Positions 53,895-62,215 of a DNA stretch of 64,000 nucleotides are shown piece after piece. The stretch's first letter is position 1; every line of letters begins with the position of its first letter. The DNA is taken from positions 1-64,000 of the forward strand of contig NZ_RJJT01000016.1 of the NCBI RefSeq assembly GCF_003938655.1. Reading direction: 5' to 3'. Under the pieces are notes generated by a model, which saw only the letters and a program-made list of their open reading frames with translations, was not told the DNA's origin and ran no database searches. The translations under genes were made by a program, and so were the position numbers. This DNA comes from Rhizobium pisi (GTDB taxonomy: Bacteria; Pseudomonadota; Alphaproteobacteria; Rhizobiales; Rhizobiaceae).

Positions 53895-54311
53895 ATGTCG
53901 GAATTCGAGCTCACCACCTCGCCCTCGCAGGAGGAACTCGCGGCGATCACCGATGCGCTCTCGGCCTTCAACAACGGCGATGCCGGCCCCTCGGAGCGCC
54001 GGCCGCTTGCGGTCCTCATCCGCGATACCGACGGCAAGGTGACCGGCGGCCTGTCGGGCTTCACCGCCTGGGGCTGGCTCTTCACCCAGATGCTCTATAT
54101 TCCCGATACGCTGCGCGGCAGCGGTCTCGCCGGCAATATCCTCGCTAAGGCGGAAGAAGAGGCGAGAGCCCGAGGGTGCCGCGGCGCCTGGATCGACACG
54201 TTCAATCCGCAGGCTCTGCGGGCCTATCTGCGCCAAGGTTATGAGGTCTTCGGCGAACTCGAGGATTTCCCGGAAGGCCGCACGCGCAGCTTCCTGAGAA
54301 AAAACCTGTAG
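53895..54311 (+). CDS. GNAT-family acetyltransferase at the end of the MoxR operon
   Basis: 138 residues, 5 bp after the previous gene, so probably cotranscribed. LAVLIRDTDGKVTGGLSGF, MLYIPDTLRGSGLAGNILA (acetyl-CoA loop) and RAYLRQGYEVFGEL are GNAT features. Its pairing with the MoxR set may be coincidence of spacing. A convergent acetyltransferase gene of a different subgroup lies 9 bp away. Confidence 0.9.
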   Translation: MSEFELTTSPSQEELAAITDALSAFNNGDAGPSERRPLAVLIRDTDGKVTGGLSGFTAWGWLFTQMLYIPDTLRGSGLAGNILAKAEEEARARGCRGAWIDTFNPQALRAYLRQGYEVFGELEDFPEGRTRSFLRKNL

Positions 54312-54320
54312 GAGCCTGAA

Positions 54321-54821
54321 TCACTCCCGCCAGGCGATCGTGCCCTTCAGCCGCTCGTGCACGCCCTCGGCGATCGGAACGACGAGCACGCGGCCGGGAT
54401 CGACAGGTCCTGGAAAGCAAAGCGCGTTGTAGGCGACCTTCTCGAAGCCGAGCGGACCGTAATAGGGCGGATCGCCGACGAGGATGACGGCTTCTGAGCC
54501 CTTGCGTCTTGCCGCCTCCACCGCGATCCGCACCAGTTCCCGGCCGATGCCGATGTTCTTGTGCGAGGGGCGGACGGCGAGCGGGCCAAGCAGATGCCCC
54601 TTCACGGAGCCTGCCAGCACCGGCGTCATGCGCACCGACGCGATCGTTTCGCCATTGTCGGTGCAGATGAAGGAGAGCGAAAGATCATGCGGCCCCTGCT
54701 CGCGGATGCGTGCGGCGGCACGCGTGAAGCGGCCCGGACCGAAAGCTTCTTCGTTGATATGTTCGATGGCGGCGTCATGAGACGCGTCTTCTGTGAGGTA
54801 GACGAGATCGTGCTTGTACAT
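54321..54821 (-). CDS. GNAT-family acetyltransferase, YhbS-like
   Basis: 166 residues from ATG 54821 (MYKHDLVYLTEDASHD). ASVRMTPVLAGSVKGHLLGP, LAVRPSHKNIGIGRELV (acetyl-CoA loop) and LGFEKVAYNALCFPGP place it in the YhbS group. No strong ribosome site precedes this start and the frame is open upstream, so a longer N-terminus is possible. Its substrate is unknown. Confidence 0.85.
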   Translation of the reverse strand: MYKHDLVYLTEDASHDAAIEHINEEAFGPGRFTRAAARIREQGPHDLSLSFICTDNGETIASVRMTPVLAGSVKGHLLGPLAVRPSHKNIGIGRELVRIAVEAARRKGSEAVILVGDPPYYGPLGFEKVAYNALCFPGPVDPGRVLVVPIAEGVHERLKGTIAWRE

Positions 54822-55088
54822 GATGACAGAAACCGGATGGACAGATTGATGGGTCTCGAACACGCCTTGGGCGTTCGGGAGCATCAGCGTCGTCGCGGGT
54901 TTCTGGAAATGAACATCAGGCCGGGGTCTCTCAAATCGTGAAAACGCCGATAGCAGGAAAAATTTCTGCCGTCCAACGCAAAATACATTTTTGCCAGGCG
55001 TGACGCACTGTTCAATCTTTACCGCCTGCAAAGCCCCACTATCTCAGCTAACTTCGATCCCCAAACGCAAATCAAGGAAATGAAGATC

Positions 55089-56075
55089 ATGGGAATGCTG
55101 GTGGACGGCGTCTGGCATGACATCTGGTACGATACGAAAGAGAGCAAGGGCCAGTTCAAGCGGCAGCCCTCGCAGTTCCGCAACTGGGTGACGCAGGACG
55201 GCGAAGCCGGCCCTTCCGGCAGCGGTGGATTCAAGGCCGAAGCCGGGCGTTACCATCTCTATGTCTCGCTCGCCTGCCCCTGGGCGCACCGCACGCTGAT
55301 CTTCCGCAAGCTGAAGAAGCTGGAAGACCTGATTTCGGTCTCCGTCGTCGACCCGCTGATGCTCGAAAACGGCTGGGAGTTCAGGATCGGCGATGGCGCT
55401 ACCGGCGACCATCTCTTCGGCGCCGCCACCCTCTGGCAGATCTACGTCAAGGCCGATCCGCATTATTCCGGCCGCGTGACCGTTCCTGTCCTCTGGGACA
55501 AGAAGTCAGGCACGATCGTCAACAACGAATCCGCCGAGATCATCCGCATGTTCAACAGCGCCTTCGACGGGCTGACCGGTTCGAAGGCCGATTTTTACCC
55601 TGAGGATATCAGCGCCGAAATCGACGCGCTGAACGCCACCGTCTACGACAACGTCAACAACGGCGTCTACAAGGCGGGCTTTGCCACTACCCAGGAAGCC
55701 TATCAGGAAAATGTCGGCAAGCTGTTCGAGACGCTCGATATGCTCGACGAACGCCTGGGCAAGAGCCGCTACCTCGTCGGCGACAGGCTGACCGAGGCCG
55801 ACTGGCGCCTCTTCACCACGCTGGTGCGCTTCGATCCCGTCTATGTCGGCCATTTCAAGTGCAACATCCGCCGCATCGCCGATTACCGCAACCTGGCAGG
55901 CTATCTCCGCGATCTCTATCAGACGGCAGGCATTGCCGAGACGGTAAATCTGAAGCATATCAAGCAGCATTATTACCGCAGCCACAAGACGATCAACCCG
56001 ACCGGCATCGTCCCCGTCGGCCCGGCGCTCGATCTCGACAGCCCACATGGCCGCGCGAGGCTGAATGCCGCCTGA
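55089..56075 (+). CDS. Glutathionyl-hydroquinone reductase (xi-class GST, YqjG/ECM4)
   Basis: 328 residues from ATG 55089, with AAGGAA about 9 nt upstream. LYVSLACPWAHRTLIFR carries the catalytic Cys63 in the CPWA motif that defines the xi class, NNESAEIIRMFN binds glutathione, and the C-terminal domain holds LVGDRLTEADWRLF and FVRFDPVYVGHFKCN. It removes glutathione from glutathionyl-hydroquinones. Monocistronic, ending 6 bp before a convergent Nudix gene. Confidence 0.93.
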   Translation: MGMLVDGVWHDIWYDTKESKGQFKRQPSQFRNWVTQDGEAGPSGSGGFKAEAGRYHLYVSLACPWAHRTLIFRKLKKLEDLISVSVVDPLMLENGWEFRIGDGATGDHLFGAATLWQIYVKADPHYSGRVTVPVLWDKKSGTIVNNESAEIIRMFNSAFDGLTGSKADFYPEDISAEIDALNATVYDNVNNGVYKAGFATTQEAYQENVGKLFETLDMLDERLGKSRYLVGDRLTEADWRLFTTLVRFDPVYVGHFKCNIRRIADYRNLAGYLRDLYQTAGIAETVNLKHIKQHYYRSHKTINPTGIVPVGPALDLDSPHGRARLNAA

Positions 56076-56081
56076 AGCTTC

Positions 56082-56558
56082 TCACCAGCGGTGGTCGGGC
56101 TCCTGCTCGCCACGAAGCTCGGCGAGGCGGCGATGCGTCGCCTCGGTCGTGCCCGCAGGCAAGCTGTCGAGAGAGAAGAAGCCGCTGTCGGAGATTTCCC
56201 AGTCCGGCGGGCGCGGCGCCGTCTGCTCGACGGTCGCCCGGTAGAACACGACATGGTCGCGCGTTGTAGTCGAGGTGTTGAAATAGACCTGGATCAGCTG
56301 CGGCTTGCCGATGATCCTGAGGTTGCCCTCCTCGCGCAGCTCCTTGGCCAGCGCTTCCGCGACCGTCTCGTTGCGCTCCAACCCGCCGCCCGGCATATGC
56401 CAGCCGCCGACATAGCTATGGCGCACGAGGAAAATCCGCCCCTCGGCATCGAAGCAGGCGGCCCGGACGCCCATCGTCATGCCGCGGGCGAAGGAGAAAT
56501 AGACATGCAGGAGGCGCAGTGCCGCCCTGATGTGAAGGGGCCGCTTCTCTTTATCCAC
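56082..56558 (-). CDS. Nudix hydrolase
   Basis: About 158 residues from GTG 56558 (GGGAG 5 nt upstream); ATG 56582 is an alternative. The Nudix box reads GGGLERNETVAEALAKE then LREEGNL, where the usual Arg-Glu is Lys-Glu followed by an LREE. Preceded by GWHMPGGG. No substrate can be inferred. It is convergent with the hydroquinone reductase gene and divergent from the phosphoesterase gene. Confidence 0.88.
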   Translation of the reverse strand: MDKEKRPLHIRAALRLLHVYFSFARGMTMGVRAACFDAEGRIFLVRHSYVGGWHMPGGGLERNETVAEALAKELREEGNLRIIGKPQLIQVYFNTSTTTRDHVVFYRATVEQTAPRPPDWEISDSGFFSLDSLPAGTTEATHRRLAELRGEQEPDHRW

Positions 56559-56631
56559 CGTTGCTCCCTTTCGGCTATTCATCACGCCGGATGTGTTTGA
56601 TTTGTCAATAAGCTGGTCTATGTCTCGTAGA

Positions 56632-57540
56632 ATGTTCAAGCTCGCGCATATTTCCGACGTCCACCTCGGACCTCTGCCCCGTCTTTCCGTTCAAGAGCTG
56701 TTTTCCAAACGCATAACCGGCTTTGTGAACTGGCATCGAAATCGACGCAAGCACCTTTTCGGCAGCACGCTGGATCTACTGCTCGACGACATCCGCGCCC
56801 ATCAGGCCGATCACCTGGCCGTCACCGGCGATCTCGTCAATCTGGCGAGCGGCATCGAGATCCGCGCCGCCGCCGCGTGGCTGCGCGAACTCGGCGATCC
56901 CGCCGACACCTCGGTCGTTCCCGGCAATCACGATGCCTATGTGCCCGGCGCCTACGAAAAGTCGATGCGTGCCTGGTACGATTATGTCCGCGGCGATCTT
57001 TCCCCGCCGCAATGGCAGGAAGACCGCCACATCTTCCCCTATCTGCGCATCCGCGGCAAAGTCGCGATCGTCGGCTGCTCGACGGCGGTCGCCACCCCTC
57101 CCTTTGCCGCCTCCGGCTTCTTCGGCGCCCGCCAGGCCCGTGACACGGTGAACATGCTGCGCGCGGCCGGTGAAGCCGGTCTCTTCCGCGTCGTCATGAT
57201 CCACCATCCGCCGATCCGCGGCGCCACCGCCTTCTACAAGCGCATGATCGGCATCCGCCGTTTCGCCGCCGTGATTTCGACCGGCGGCGCCGAGCTCGTG
57301 CTGCACGGCCACACGCATCTCAACACGCTACATTGGCTGCGCGGCCAGGTGCAGCCGGTGCCCGTCGTCGGCATCGCGTCGGCCTCGCAGGGACCGGGCA
57401 GCATCAAGCCGCCCGCCGCCTACAACCTCTTCTCGATCGACGGCTCTCCCGGCGCCTGGGAGCTCACCGGCGAGCGCTTCAGCGTGAACAGGGCCGGTGA
57501 CGCCGTCATGCCGGAAAGCACCAATATTTTCGTACGTTAG
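56632..57540 (+). CDS. Calcineurin-like metallophosphoesterase
   Basis: About 302 residues from ATG 56632; ATG 56620 would add four. The full metal-site order is present: AHISDVHLG, VTGDLVN, VVPGNHDAY, MIHHPPIR and LHGHTHLN. Such enzymes act on cyclic nucleotides, nucleic acids or phospholipids; this subgroup is unassigned. No signal peptide, so cytosolic. Confidence 0.9.
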   Translation: MFKLAHISDVHLGPLPRLSVQELFSKRITGFVNWHRNRRKHLFGSTLDLLLDDIRAHQADHLAVTGDLVNLASGIEIRAAAAWLRELGDPADTSVVPGNHDAYVPGAYEKSMRAWYDYVRGDLSPPQWQEDRHIFPYLRIRGKVAIVGCSTAVATPPFAASGFFGARQARDTVNMLRAAGEAGLFRVVMIHHPPIRGATAFYKRMIGIRRFAAVISTGGAELVLHGHTHLNTLHWLRGQVQPVPVVGIASASQGPGSIKPPAAYNLFSIDGSPGAWELTGERFSVNRAGDAVMPESTNIFVR

Positions 57541-57698
57541 CCTTCTCTCCGCACCGTCTTTATCCAGCGCTTCAATCGGCCTGTGAAGACATCGGGCCAT
57601 CCTCACAACATTTGCCGTCGAGGCTGCTTACCCCCTTGGTATTTTTGGCGTTAAGCGTACACTCCAGATAACTGCATCGCCTCAGAACGGAGCCGCCA

Positions 57699-58259
57699 AT
57701 GACTTCCCCCTTCCATCGCATGTGCAGAATTTCGCTCGTTGCCGGCTTTGCCGTTGGCATCGCAACGGCCGCCTTCGCGGTCGGTGACAACAACGACGAC
57801 ACCAATCCACCGCCGAAGACCCAGACGACCAAGACCTGCACCGGTGGCAAGGTCTGGGACAAGGCGAAGAAGGAATGCGTCACCCCGAAGAAGAGCAGCT
57901 TCAACGACGACGATCTTTACAAGTTCGCCCGCGAATTCGCCTATGCCGGCCAGTATGAGAACGCCATCACCGTGCTCAACCTTGCCAGCAACCAGAACGA
58001 TCCGCGCATCCTGAACTACCTCGGCTATGCCAACCGCAAGGCCGGCCGCATGGAACTCGGCATGTCCTATTATCGCAAGGCGCTGCAAGCGGATGAGAAC
58101 TACATCCTCGCACGCTCCTACATGGGCATGGCGCTGGTGGAACAGGGAGACATTCAGGGCGCCCGCGTCCAGCTCGTCGAAATCCGCGATCGCGGCGGCG
58201 AAGGCACCTGGGCCTATCGCGCTCTGCTGCAAAGCTTGAACGGATACAGGACATATTGA
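57699..58259 (+). CDS. Exported TPR-repeat protein
   Basis: 186 residues. The signal peptide (about 1-28, ending ATAAFA) leads to an acidic and Pro/Thr-rich linker with a Cys pair (TCTGGKVWDKAKKECV). TPR-like helices follow (AREFAYAGQYENAITVLNLA, LNYLGYANRKAGRMELGM, YYRKALQADENYILARSYMG). It likely sits in the periplasm and scaffolds protein contacts. It is 188 bp upstream of the sigma gene and on the same strand. No partner can be named. Confidence 0.88.
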   Translation: MTSPFHRMCRISLVAGFAVGIATAAFAVGDNNDDTNPPPKTQTTKTCTGGKVWDKAKKECVTPKKSSFNDDDLYKFAREFAYAGQYENAITVLNLASNQNDPRILNYLGYANRKAGRMELGMSYYRKALQADENYILARSYMGMALVEQGDIQGARVQLVEIRDRGGEGTWAYRALLQSLNGYRTY

Positions 58260-58447
58260 CGCAAGCTTTGTGGGCTACGCTACGAAAATCCCTTGAGAAA
58301 GGGGGGATGAAGACGACCGGATGCTTGCACAGTACAGGAGACTTGTTTCATAAAGCGCATGCATCGTCGGCGCCGTTAAAGTCGGCTTCGCGCCCGACAG
58401 CGAAACCTTCGTCCGCGAAACCATTGTGAATGCTTCTTGGATAGACA

Positions 58448-58957
58448 ATGCGTCAGCCCGCAACGACCATCGATCTCCGGCGTGACCTCGTCGGCCTTCT
58501 GCCCCGCCTTCGCCGCTTCGCGATTACGCTCGCGGGTGATGTTGCGGTGGCCGACGAACTGGTCCAGGCCATCTGTCAGCGCGCCATCACCAAAGGACAC
58601 CAGTGGAACGGCGAAGGCCGGCTGGAAAGCTGGATCTATACGCTCGCCCGCCAGCAATGGGCCGACGACAGCCGCAAGCGCAAGCCGAAGGCGTCGGCCC
58701 GCAGCAACGTCACCGATATCAGAGAGGCTGCGCGCGAACGCTCTGCCGCGGCCGATCCCGATGTCATCCATCGCATGATCGCCGAAATGCCGGACGGCGT
58801 TTCCTCGATTTTCCTGCTCGTCGACGTCGAAGGCCACAGCTATCAGCAGGCCGCAGACATCATGGGCATTCCCGCGGCAAGCGTCGTCTCCCAGCTCGCC
58901 ACCGCAAGGCTGCATTTTGCCGGGCTCGCCGGCTCCCACCCGATCCACAGGTACTGA
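58448..58957 (+). CDS. ECF-family RNA polymerase sigma factor
   Basis: 169 residues. Region 2 (DLVGLLPRLRRFAITLAGDVAVADELVQ, FAAL-like LESWIYTLARQQWAD) and region 4 (MPDGVSSIFLLVDVEGHSYQQAADIMGIPAASVVSQLATAR) are present, without regions 1 and 3. The anti-sigma gene starts 2 bp after its stop. No EcfG-type GGAAC/CGTT pair is evident upstream. Weak ribosome site. The genes it controls are unknown. Confidence 0.9.
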   Translation: MRQPATTIDLRRDLVGLLPRLRRFAITLAGDVAVADELVQAICQRAITKGHQWNGEGRLESWIYTLARQQWADDSRKRKPKASARSNVTDIREAARERSAAADPDVIHRMIAEMPDGVSSIFLLVDVEGHSYQQAADIMGIPAASVVSQLATARLHFAGLAGSHPIHRY

Positions 58958-58959
58958 AT

Positions 58960-59802
58960 TTGCTCGATCTCAGGAAATTGCCGCTCGAAGCCCAGCTCAC
59001 CGCCCTTCTCGACGGCGAAGTCTCGCCCGAACAGCGCCACGAACTGGAGCAGCGCCTGGCAAGCGACGAGAATGCGCGCCGGCTGCATGAAAAACTGCGC
59101 CACGGCGCCGATTTCGGCCGCCGCCGCCTCGACGATGTCCTGAAGGAGCCGGTGCCGCTTTCCCTCGTCCGCTCGATCAAGAGCACGCAGCCGCCGAAGA
59201 CGCCGATTGCCCAGCGCGCCACGCGCCCGCAGGTGAAACTGGCGCCAAGCGGTCCGCAGGCGCTGGCCGCTGCCCTCATCCTCTTTGTCGTCGGTTGCGG
59301 CATCGGCTATTTCGTCGGCAATAGCCCGGATGCCGACGACATCGCCACCACGACTGCCACCACGGCGCCCGCCAATACCAGCGACTGGCTGGGGGATGTC
59401 ACCGCTTATCAGCGCCTGCTGATGCGCCAGCCCCGCCATCTCGTCGAAGTGCCCGCCTCGCAGGCCGAGGAAATCTCCAGCTGGTTGACGACTGCAATCG
59501 GCGTGCCCTTCCGCGTGCCCGATCTTTCCGCAGAATCCTGGACCTTCCAGGGCGCGCGCGTCATCCTCGGCGACAGCCGCCCTGTCGGCCAGCTCGTCTA
59601 TTCCAACAATGACGGCGACATCATCTCCATCTGCTTCCGCAAGGATGCGCAGCCGCCGGAGACCGACGACTTCAAGGAAACGATCAAGGACGAGATCGGC
59701 CTCGTGACCTGGCACAATGCCGGCACTTCCTATGTACTCGCCGGCCCCTCCTCCGAGGCCACGCTCGGCCAACTCGCCATGGAGATCGCGACAGCGATCT
59801 GA
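58960..59802 (+). CDS. Membrane anti-sigma factor
   Basis: 280 residues from TTG 58960, AGGT a few bases upstream. The cytosolic N-terminal domain (about 1-98, EAQLTALLDGEVSPEQRHEL) is of the anti-sigma head type but lacks the zinc HxxxCxxC motif. One helix at about 100-120 (ALAAALILFVVGCGIGYFVG) anchors it, and a periplasmic domain of about 155 residues follows. It should hold the sigma factor at the membrane until an envelope signal is sensed. Confidence 0.88.
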   Translation: MLDLRKLPLEAQLTALLDGEVSPEQRHELEQRLASDENARRLHEKLRHGADFGRRRLDDVLKEPVPLSLVRSIKSTQPPKTPIAQRATRPQVKLAPSGPQALAAALILFVVGCGIGYFVGNSPDADDIATTTATTAPANTSDWLGDVTAYQRLLMRQPRHLVEVPASQAEEISSWLTTAIGVPFRVPDLSAESWTFQGARVILGDSRPVGQLVYSNNDGDIISICFRKDAQPPETDDFKETIKDEIGLVTWHNAGTSYVLAGPSSEATLGQLAMEIATAI

Positions 59803-59887
59803 CATATGCGATCGACGCGCTTTTGCCGACGTTGACGCGCCGACGGAACGGAAGCGGGAGGATGGAAAGTGGCCATCGGCACTGGCA

Positions 59888-60045
59888 GCCCCCTCATCCG
59901 CCTGCCGGCACCTTCTCCCCGAGGGGAGAAGAGACATGCGGCAACGTCTCGCCCCTAAAGCCTCGACAGCAAGAAGTCAGGGCAAAAGGCTTGCTCTCCT
60001 CTTCTCCCCTCGGGGAGAAGGTGCCCGTAGGGCGGATGAGGGGGC
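59888..60045. repeat. Long rhizobial inverted repeat (CCCCTCATCCGCC...GGCGGATGAGGGG type)
   Basis: Left arm 59888-59933 carries GCCCCCTCATCCGCC and GCACCTTCTCCCC; right arm about 60000-60045 carries GGGGAGAAGGTGC and GGCGGATGAGGGGGC. The loop of about 65 bp has no gene. I recognise this as a family scattered in Rhizobium intergenic regions. The rest of the 338-bp gap (59803-60140) has no gene. Confidence 0.8.
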
Positions 60046-60098
60046 CGCACGGCACGCCCTTCATTGCGTTTCGCTAGCGTACAGCGAAGACGGCATCA

Positions 60099-60128
60099 TC
60101 AGGCCGCACCAAGGCGATCGCGGCCTGA
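60099..60128 (-). terminator. Possible leuA transcript-end hairpin
   Basis: TCAGGCCGC (60099-60107) and GCGGCCTGA (60120-60128) form a 9-bp stem with a 12-nt loop, 12 bp past the leuA stop. There is no T-run, so termination would be weak or need Rho. Confidence 0.4.
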
Positions 60129-60140
60129 GACTTTCCGATA

Positions 60141-61871
60141 TCAGGCCTTGCCGGCCTTCACGTCGAGCACGCGGTTGGCGGCCGAGACGATCGCTTCCAG
60201 CGATGCCGCAACGATGTTGGTGTTGATCCCCGCGCCGAAGAGCTTGCCGCCCGGATAGGACGTTTCGACATAGGAGATCGCCGCGGCATTCGAGCCATGC
60301 TGGAGCGAGTGCTCGGAATAGTCCTCGACCGACATCTCGATGCCGAGATAATGCGACAGCGCGTTGATGAAGCCGTCGATCGGGCCGTTGCCGCGCCCTT
60401 CGATGCGCTTGATCTCGCCATTGTCGGTGATCTCGGCCGCAACGATCCGCTGGCCCTTGCGCTCGGTGTCGGGATAGGTGTGGTGGTCGATGAACTTGAG
60501 ACGGGCATCCGGCTGGGTCACGTAGCGTTCGATGAAGCGGTCATGGATACGCTTCGAGGGAAGCTCCTTGCCCTCCACATCGGTGATGCGCTGGATGTCC
60601 TCGCGGAACTCGACCTGCAGGTTGCGCGGCAGGTTCAGCCCATAATCCTGCTGGAGGATATAGGCGATGCCACCCTTGCCGGACTGCGAGTTGATGCGGA
60701 TGATCGCCTCATAGGAACGGCCGACGTCACGCGGGTCGATCGGCAAATAGGGCACTTCCCAGACCGGATGGTTGGCGACCTGCGCGGCCTTCATGCCCTT
60801 GTTGATCGCATCCTGATGCGAGCCGGAGAAGGCCGTATAGACCAGTTCGCCGACATAGGGGTGGCGCTCTGCAATCGCCATCTGGTTCGAATACTCGAAC
60901 ACGTCCTTGATGTGCTCGATATTAGAGCAATCGATGCCTGGATCGACCCCTTGCGTGAACATGTTGAGCGCCATGGTGACGACGTCGACATTGCCGGTGC
61001 GCTCGCCATTGCCGAAGAGCGTGCCTTCGACGCGGTCGGCGCCCGCCAGCAAGGCCAGTTCGGCAGCCGCGATGCCGGTGCCGCGGTCGTTGTGCGGGTG
61101 CAGCGAGACGATCAGGTTCTCGCGATTGTCGAGGTTGCGGCACATCCATTCGATCTGGTCGGCATAGACGTTCGGCGTCGCCATCTCGACGGTGGACGGC
61201 AGGTTGATGATCAGCTTGTTGTCGGGCGTCGGTTTGACGACCTCGATGACGGCGTTGCAGATCTCCAGCGCCACTTCCAGTTCGGTGCCGGTAAAGCTCT
61301 CCGGCGAATATTCGAAACGGTAGCCGCCGCCTGCCCTGGCCGCCATATCGGTGATCATCTTGGCGGCGTCGACGGCGATCTGCTTGATGCCCTGCACATC
61401 CTTGGCGAAGACGACGCGGCGCTGCAGCTCGCTGGTCGAATTGTAGAAATGCACGATCGGCCGGTTTGCGCCTTCCAGCGCTTCGAAGGTGCGGGTGATG
61501 AGCTCCGGGCGGCACTGTACCAACACCTGCAGGGAGACGTCGGCGGGCACGTTGCCCTCCTCCACGCACCAGCGGGCGAAATCGAAATCCGTCTGCGAGG
61601 CGGAGGGGAAACCGATCTCGATTTCCTTGAAGCCCATCTCGAGCAGCAGCTGGAACATGCGGGCCTTACGGTCGTGGCCCATCGGGTCGACGAGCGCCTG
61701 GTTGCCGTCGCGCAAGTCGACCGAACACCAGACCGGCGCCTTGGTGATGGTCTTGGTCGGCCAGGTACGGTCGGGAATGTTCACCTGCGGATAGGGCCGG
61801 TATTTCACCGCGGCATCGGGCATGCCCTTGGCGGAAGCGTTTGCGGAGGACCGGTTGGTCGGTTTGTCCAT
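60141..61871 (-). CDS. leuA: 2-Isopropylmalate synthase, long form
   Basis: 576 residues from ATG 61871 with GAGGAGA upstream. It condenses 2-oxoisovalerate and acetyl-CoA, the first committed step to leucine. SVDLRDGNQALVDPM and the His-x-His-Asn SLHPHNDRGTG metal site are intact. The C-terminal regulatory domain (from about 440) with GNGPIDGFINALSH should bind leucine. Longer than E. coli LeuA (523), as in the LeuA2-like group. Upstream is a leucine-coding leader peptide with an attenuator stem, so expression should fall when charged tRNA-Leu is plentiful. Confidence 0.96.
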   Translation of the reverse strand: MDKPTNRSSANASAKGMPDAAVKYRPYPQVNIPDRTWPTKTITKAPVWCSVDLRDGNQALVDPMGHDRKARMFQLLLEMGFKEIEIGFPSASQTDFDFARWCVEEGNVPADVSLQVLVQCRPELITRTFEALEGANRPIVHFYNSTSELQRRVVFAKDVQGIKQIAVDAAKMITDMAARAGGGYRFEYSPESFTGTELEVALEICNAVIEVVKPTPDNKLIINLPSTVEMATPNVYADQIEWMCRNLDNRENLIVSLHPHNDRGTGIAAAELALLAGADRVEGTLFGNGERTGNVDVVTMALNMFTQGVDPGIDCSNIEHIKDVFEYSNQMAIAERHPYVGELVYTAFSGSHQDAINKGMKAAQVANHPVWEVPYLPIDPRDVGRSYEAIIRINSQSGKGGIAYILQQDYGLNLPRNLQVEFREDIQRITDVEGKELPSKRIHDRFIERYVTQPDARLKFIDHHTYPDTERKGQRIVAAEITDNGEIKRIEGRGNGPIDGFINALSHYLGIEMSVEDYSEHSLQHGSNAAAISYVETSYPGGKLFGAGINTNIVAASLEAIVSAANRVLDVKAGKA

Positions 61872-61986
61872 TGTCTTGTCTCCTCGTCCCGGCATTTGCC
61901 CCGCCTCTTAGCCGATCGCATCGGGCTTGGCGATAAACAAATGCGGACCTTCGTCGGTCGTTAGGTCAATTTTGAAAATGAGTCGC

Positions 61987-62030
61987 GAGGAGCGATGGCC
62001 GGGCGGGCTTTCGGCCGCCGGGCGCTCCTC
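61987..62030 (-). promoter_or_regulatory. leuA attenuator hairpin
   Basis: On the minus strand GAGGAGCG and CGCTCCTC form the outer arms, with a GC-rich inner stem (CCCGGCGG/CCCGCCCGG type). A TTTTC stretch follows after nine bases. The stem starts at the leader stop codon, so ribosome position on the leader can decide whether it folds, as in classical leucine attenuation. Confidence 0.75.
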
Positions 62031-62154
62031 AAAGGACCCGGCAACCGCGCGTAAGGCCGAGGAGAAGAAGCGAGGTCAGGGCGCGCGTATTGTCACGCAG
62101 GGCGATGCGGCCGCGTGCAATGCTGTCGGAAATCTTGGCGCCAGTGGTCTTCAT
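62029..62154 (-). CDS. leuA leader peptide (leucine attenuation)
   Basis: 41 codons from ATG 62154 to TGA. The peptide begins MKTTGAKISDSIARGRIALR and near the end reads ALTSLLLLGLTRG, with four leucine codons in a row plus three flanking ones. This is the signature of a leucine leader. The ATG lies 7 nt after a predicted -10 box, so the first transcribed base is about the A of the ATG, making it leaderless. The sequence is too short for usual gene finding. The attenuator stem overlaps its stop. Confidence 0.8.
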   Translation of the reverse strand: MKTTGAKISDSIARGRIALRDNTRALTSLLLLGLTRGCRVL

Positions 62155-62161
62155 GGCCGCG

Positions 62162-62190
62162 CTTATAACCTTGGGCGGCGGAACTGGCAA
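62162..62190 (-). promoter_or_regulatory. Promoter of the leuA leader
   Basis: On the minus strand TTGCCA (62185-62190), 17-nt spacer, TATAAG (62162-62167). The leader ATG is 7 nt downstream, consistent with a leaderless transcript. The benE stop lies 26 bp upstream of the -35 box. Confidence 0.7.
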
Positions 62191-62215
62191 GCCCTCGCCG
62201 CGCGCCGGCCTTCCG

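Noticed and set aside
47052-54311. Treating the MoxR operon as a phage-defence island
   Set aside because: MoxR-vWA systems can be defensive, but here there is no effector nuclease or transfer sign, and the genes resemble the conserved chromosomal envelope-type cluster of alphaproteobacteria.
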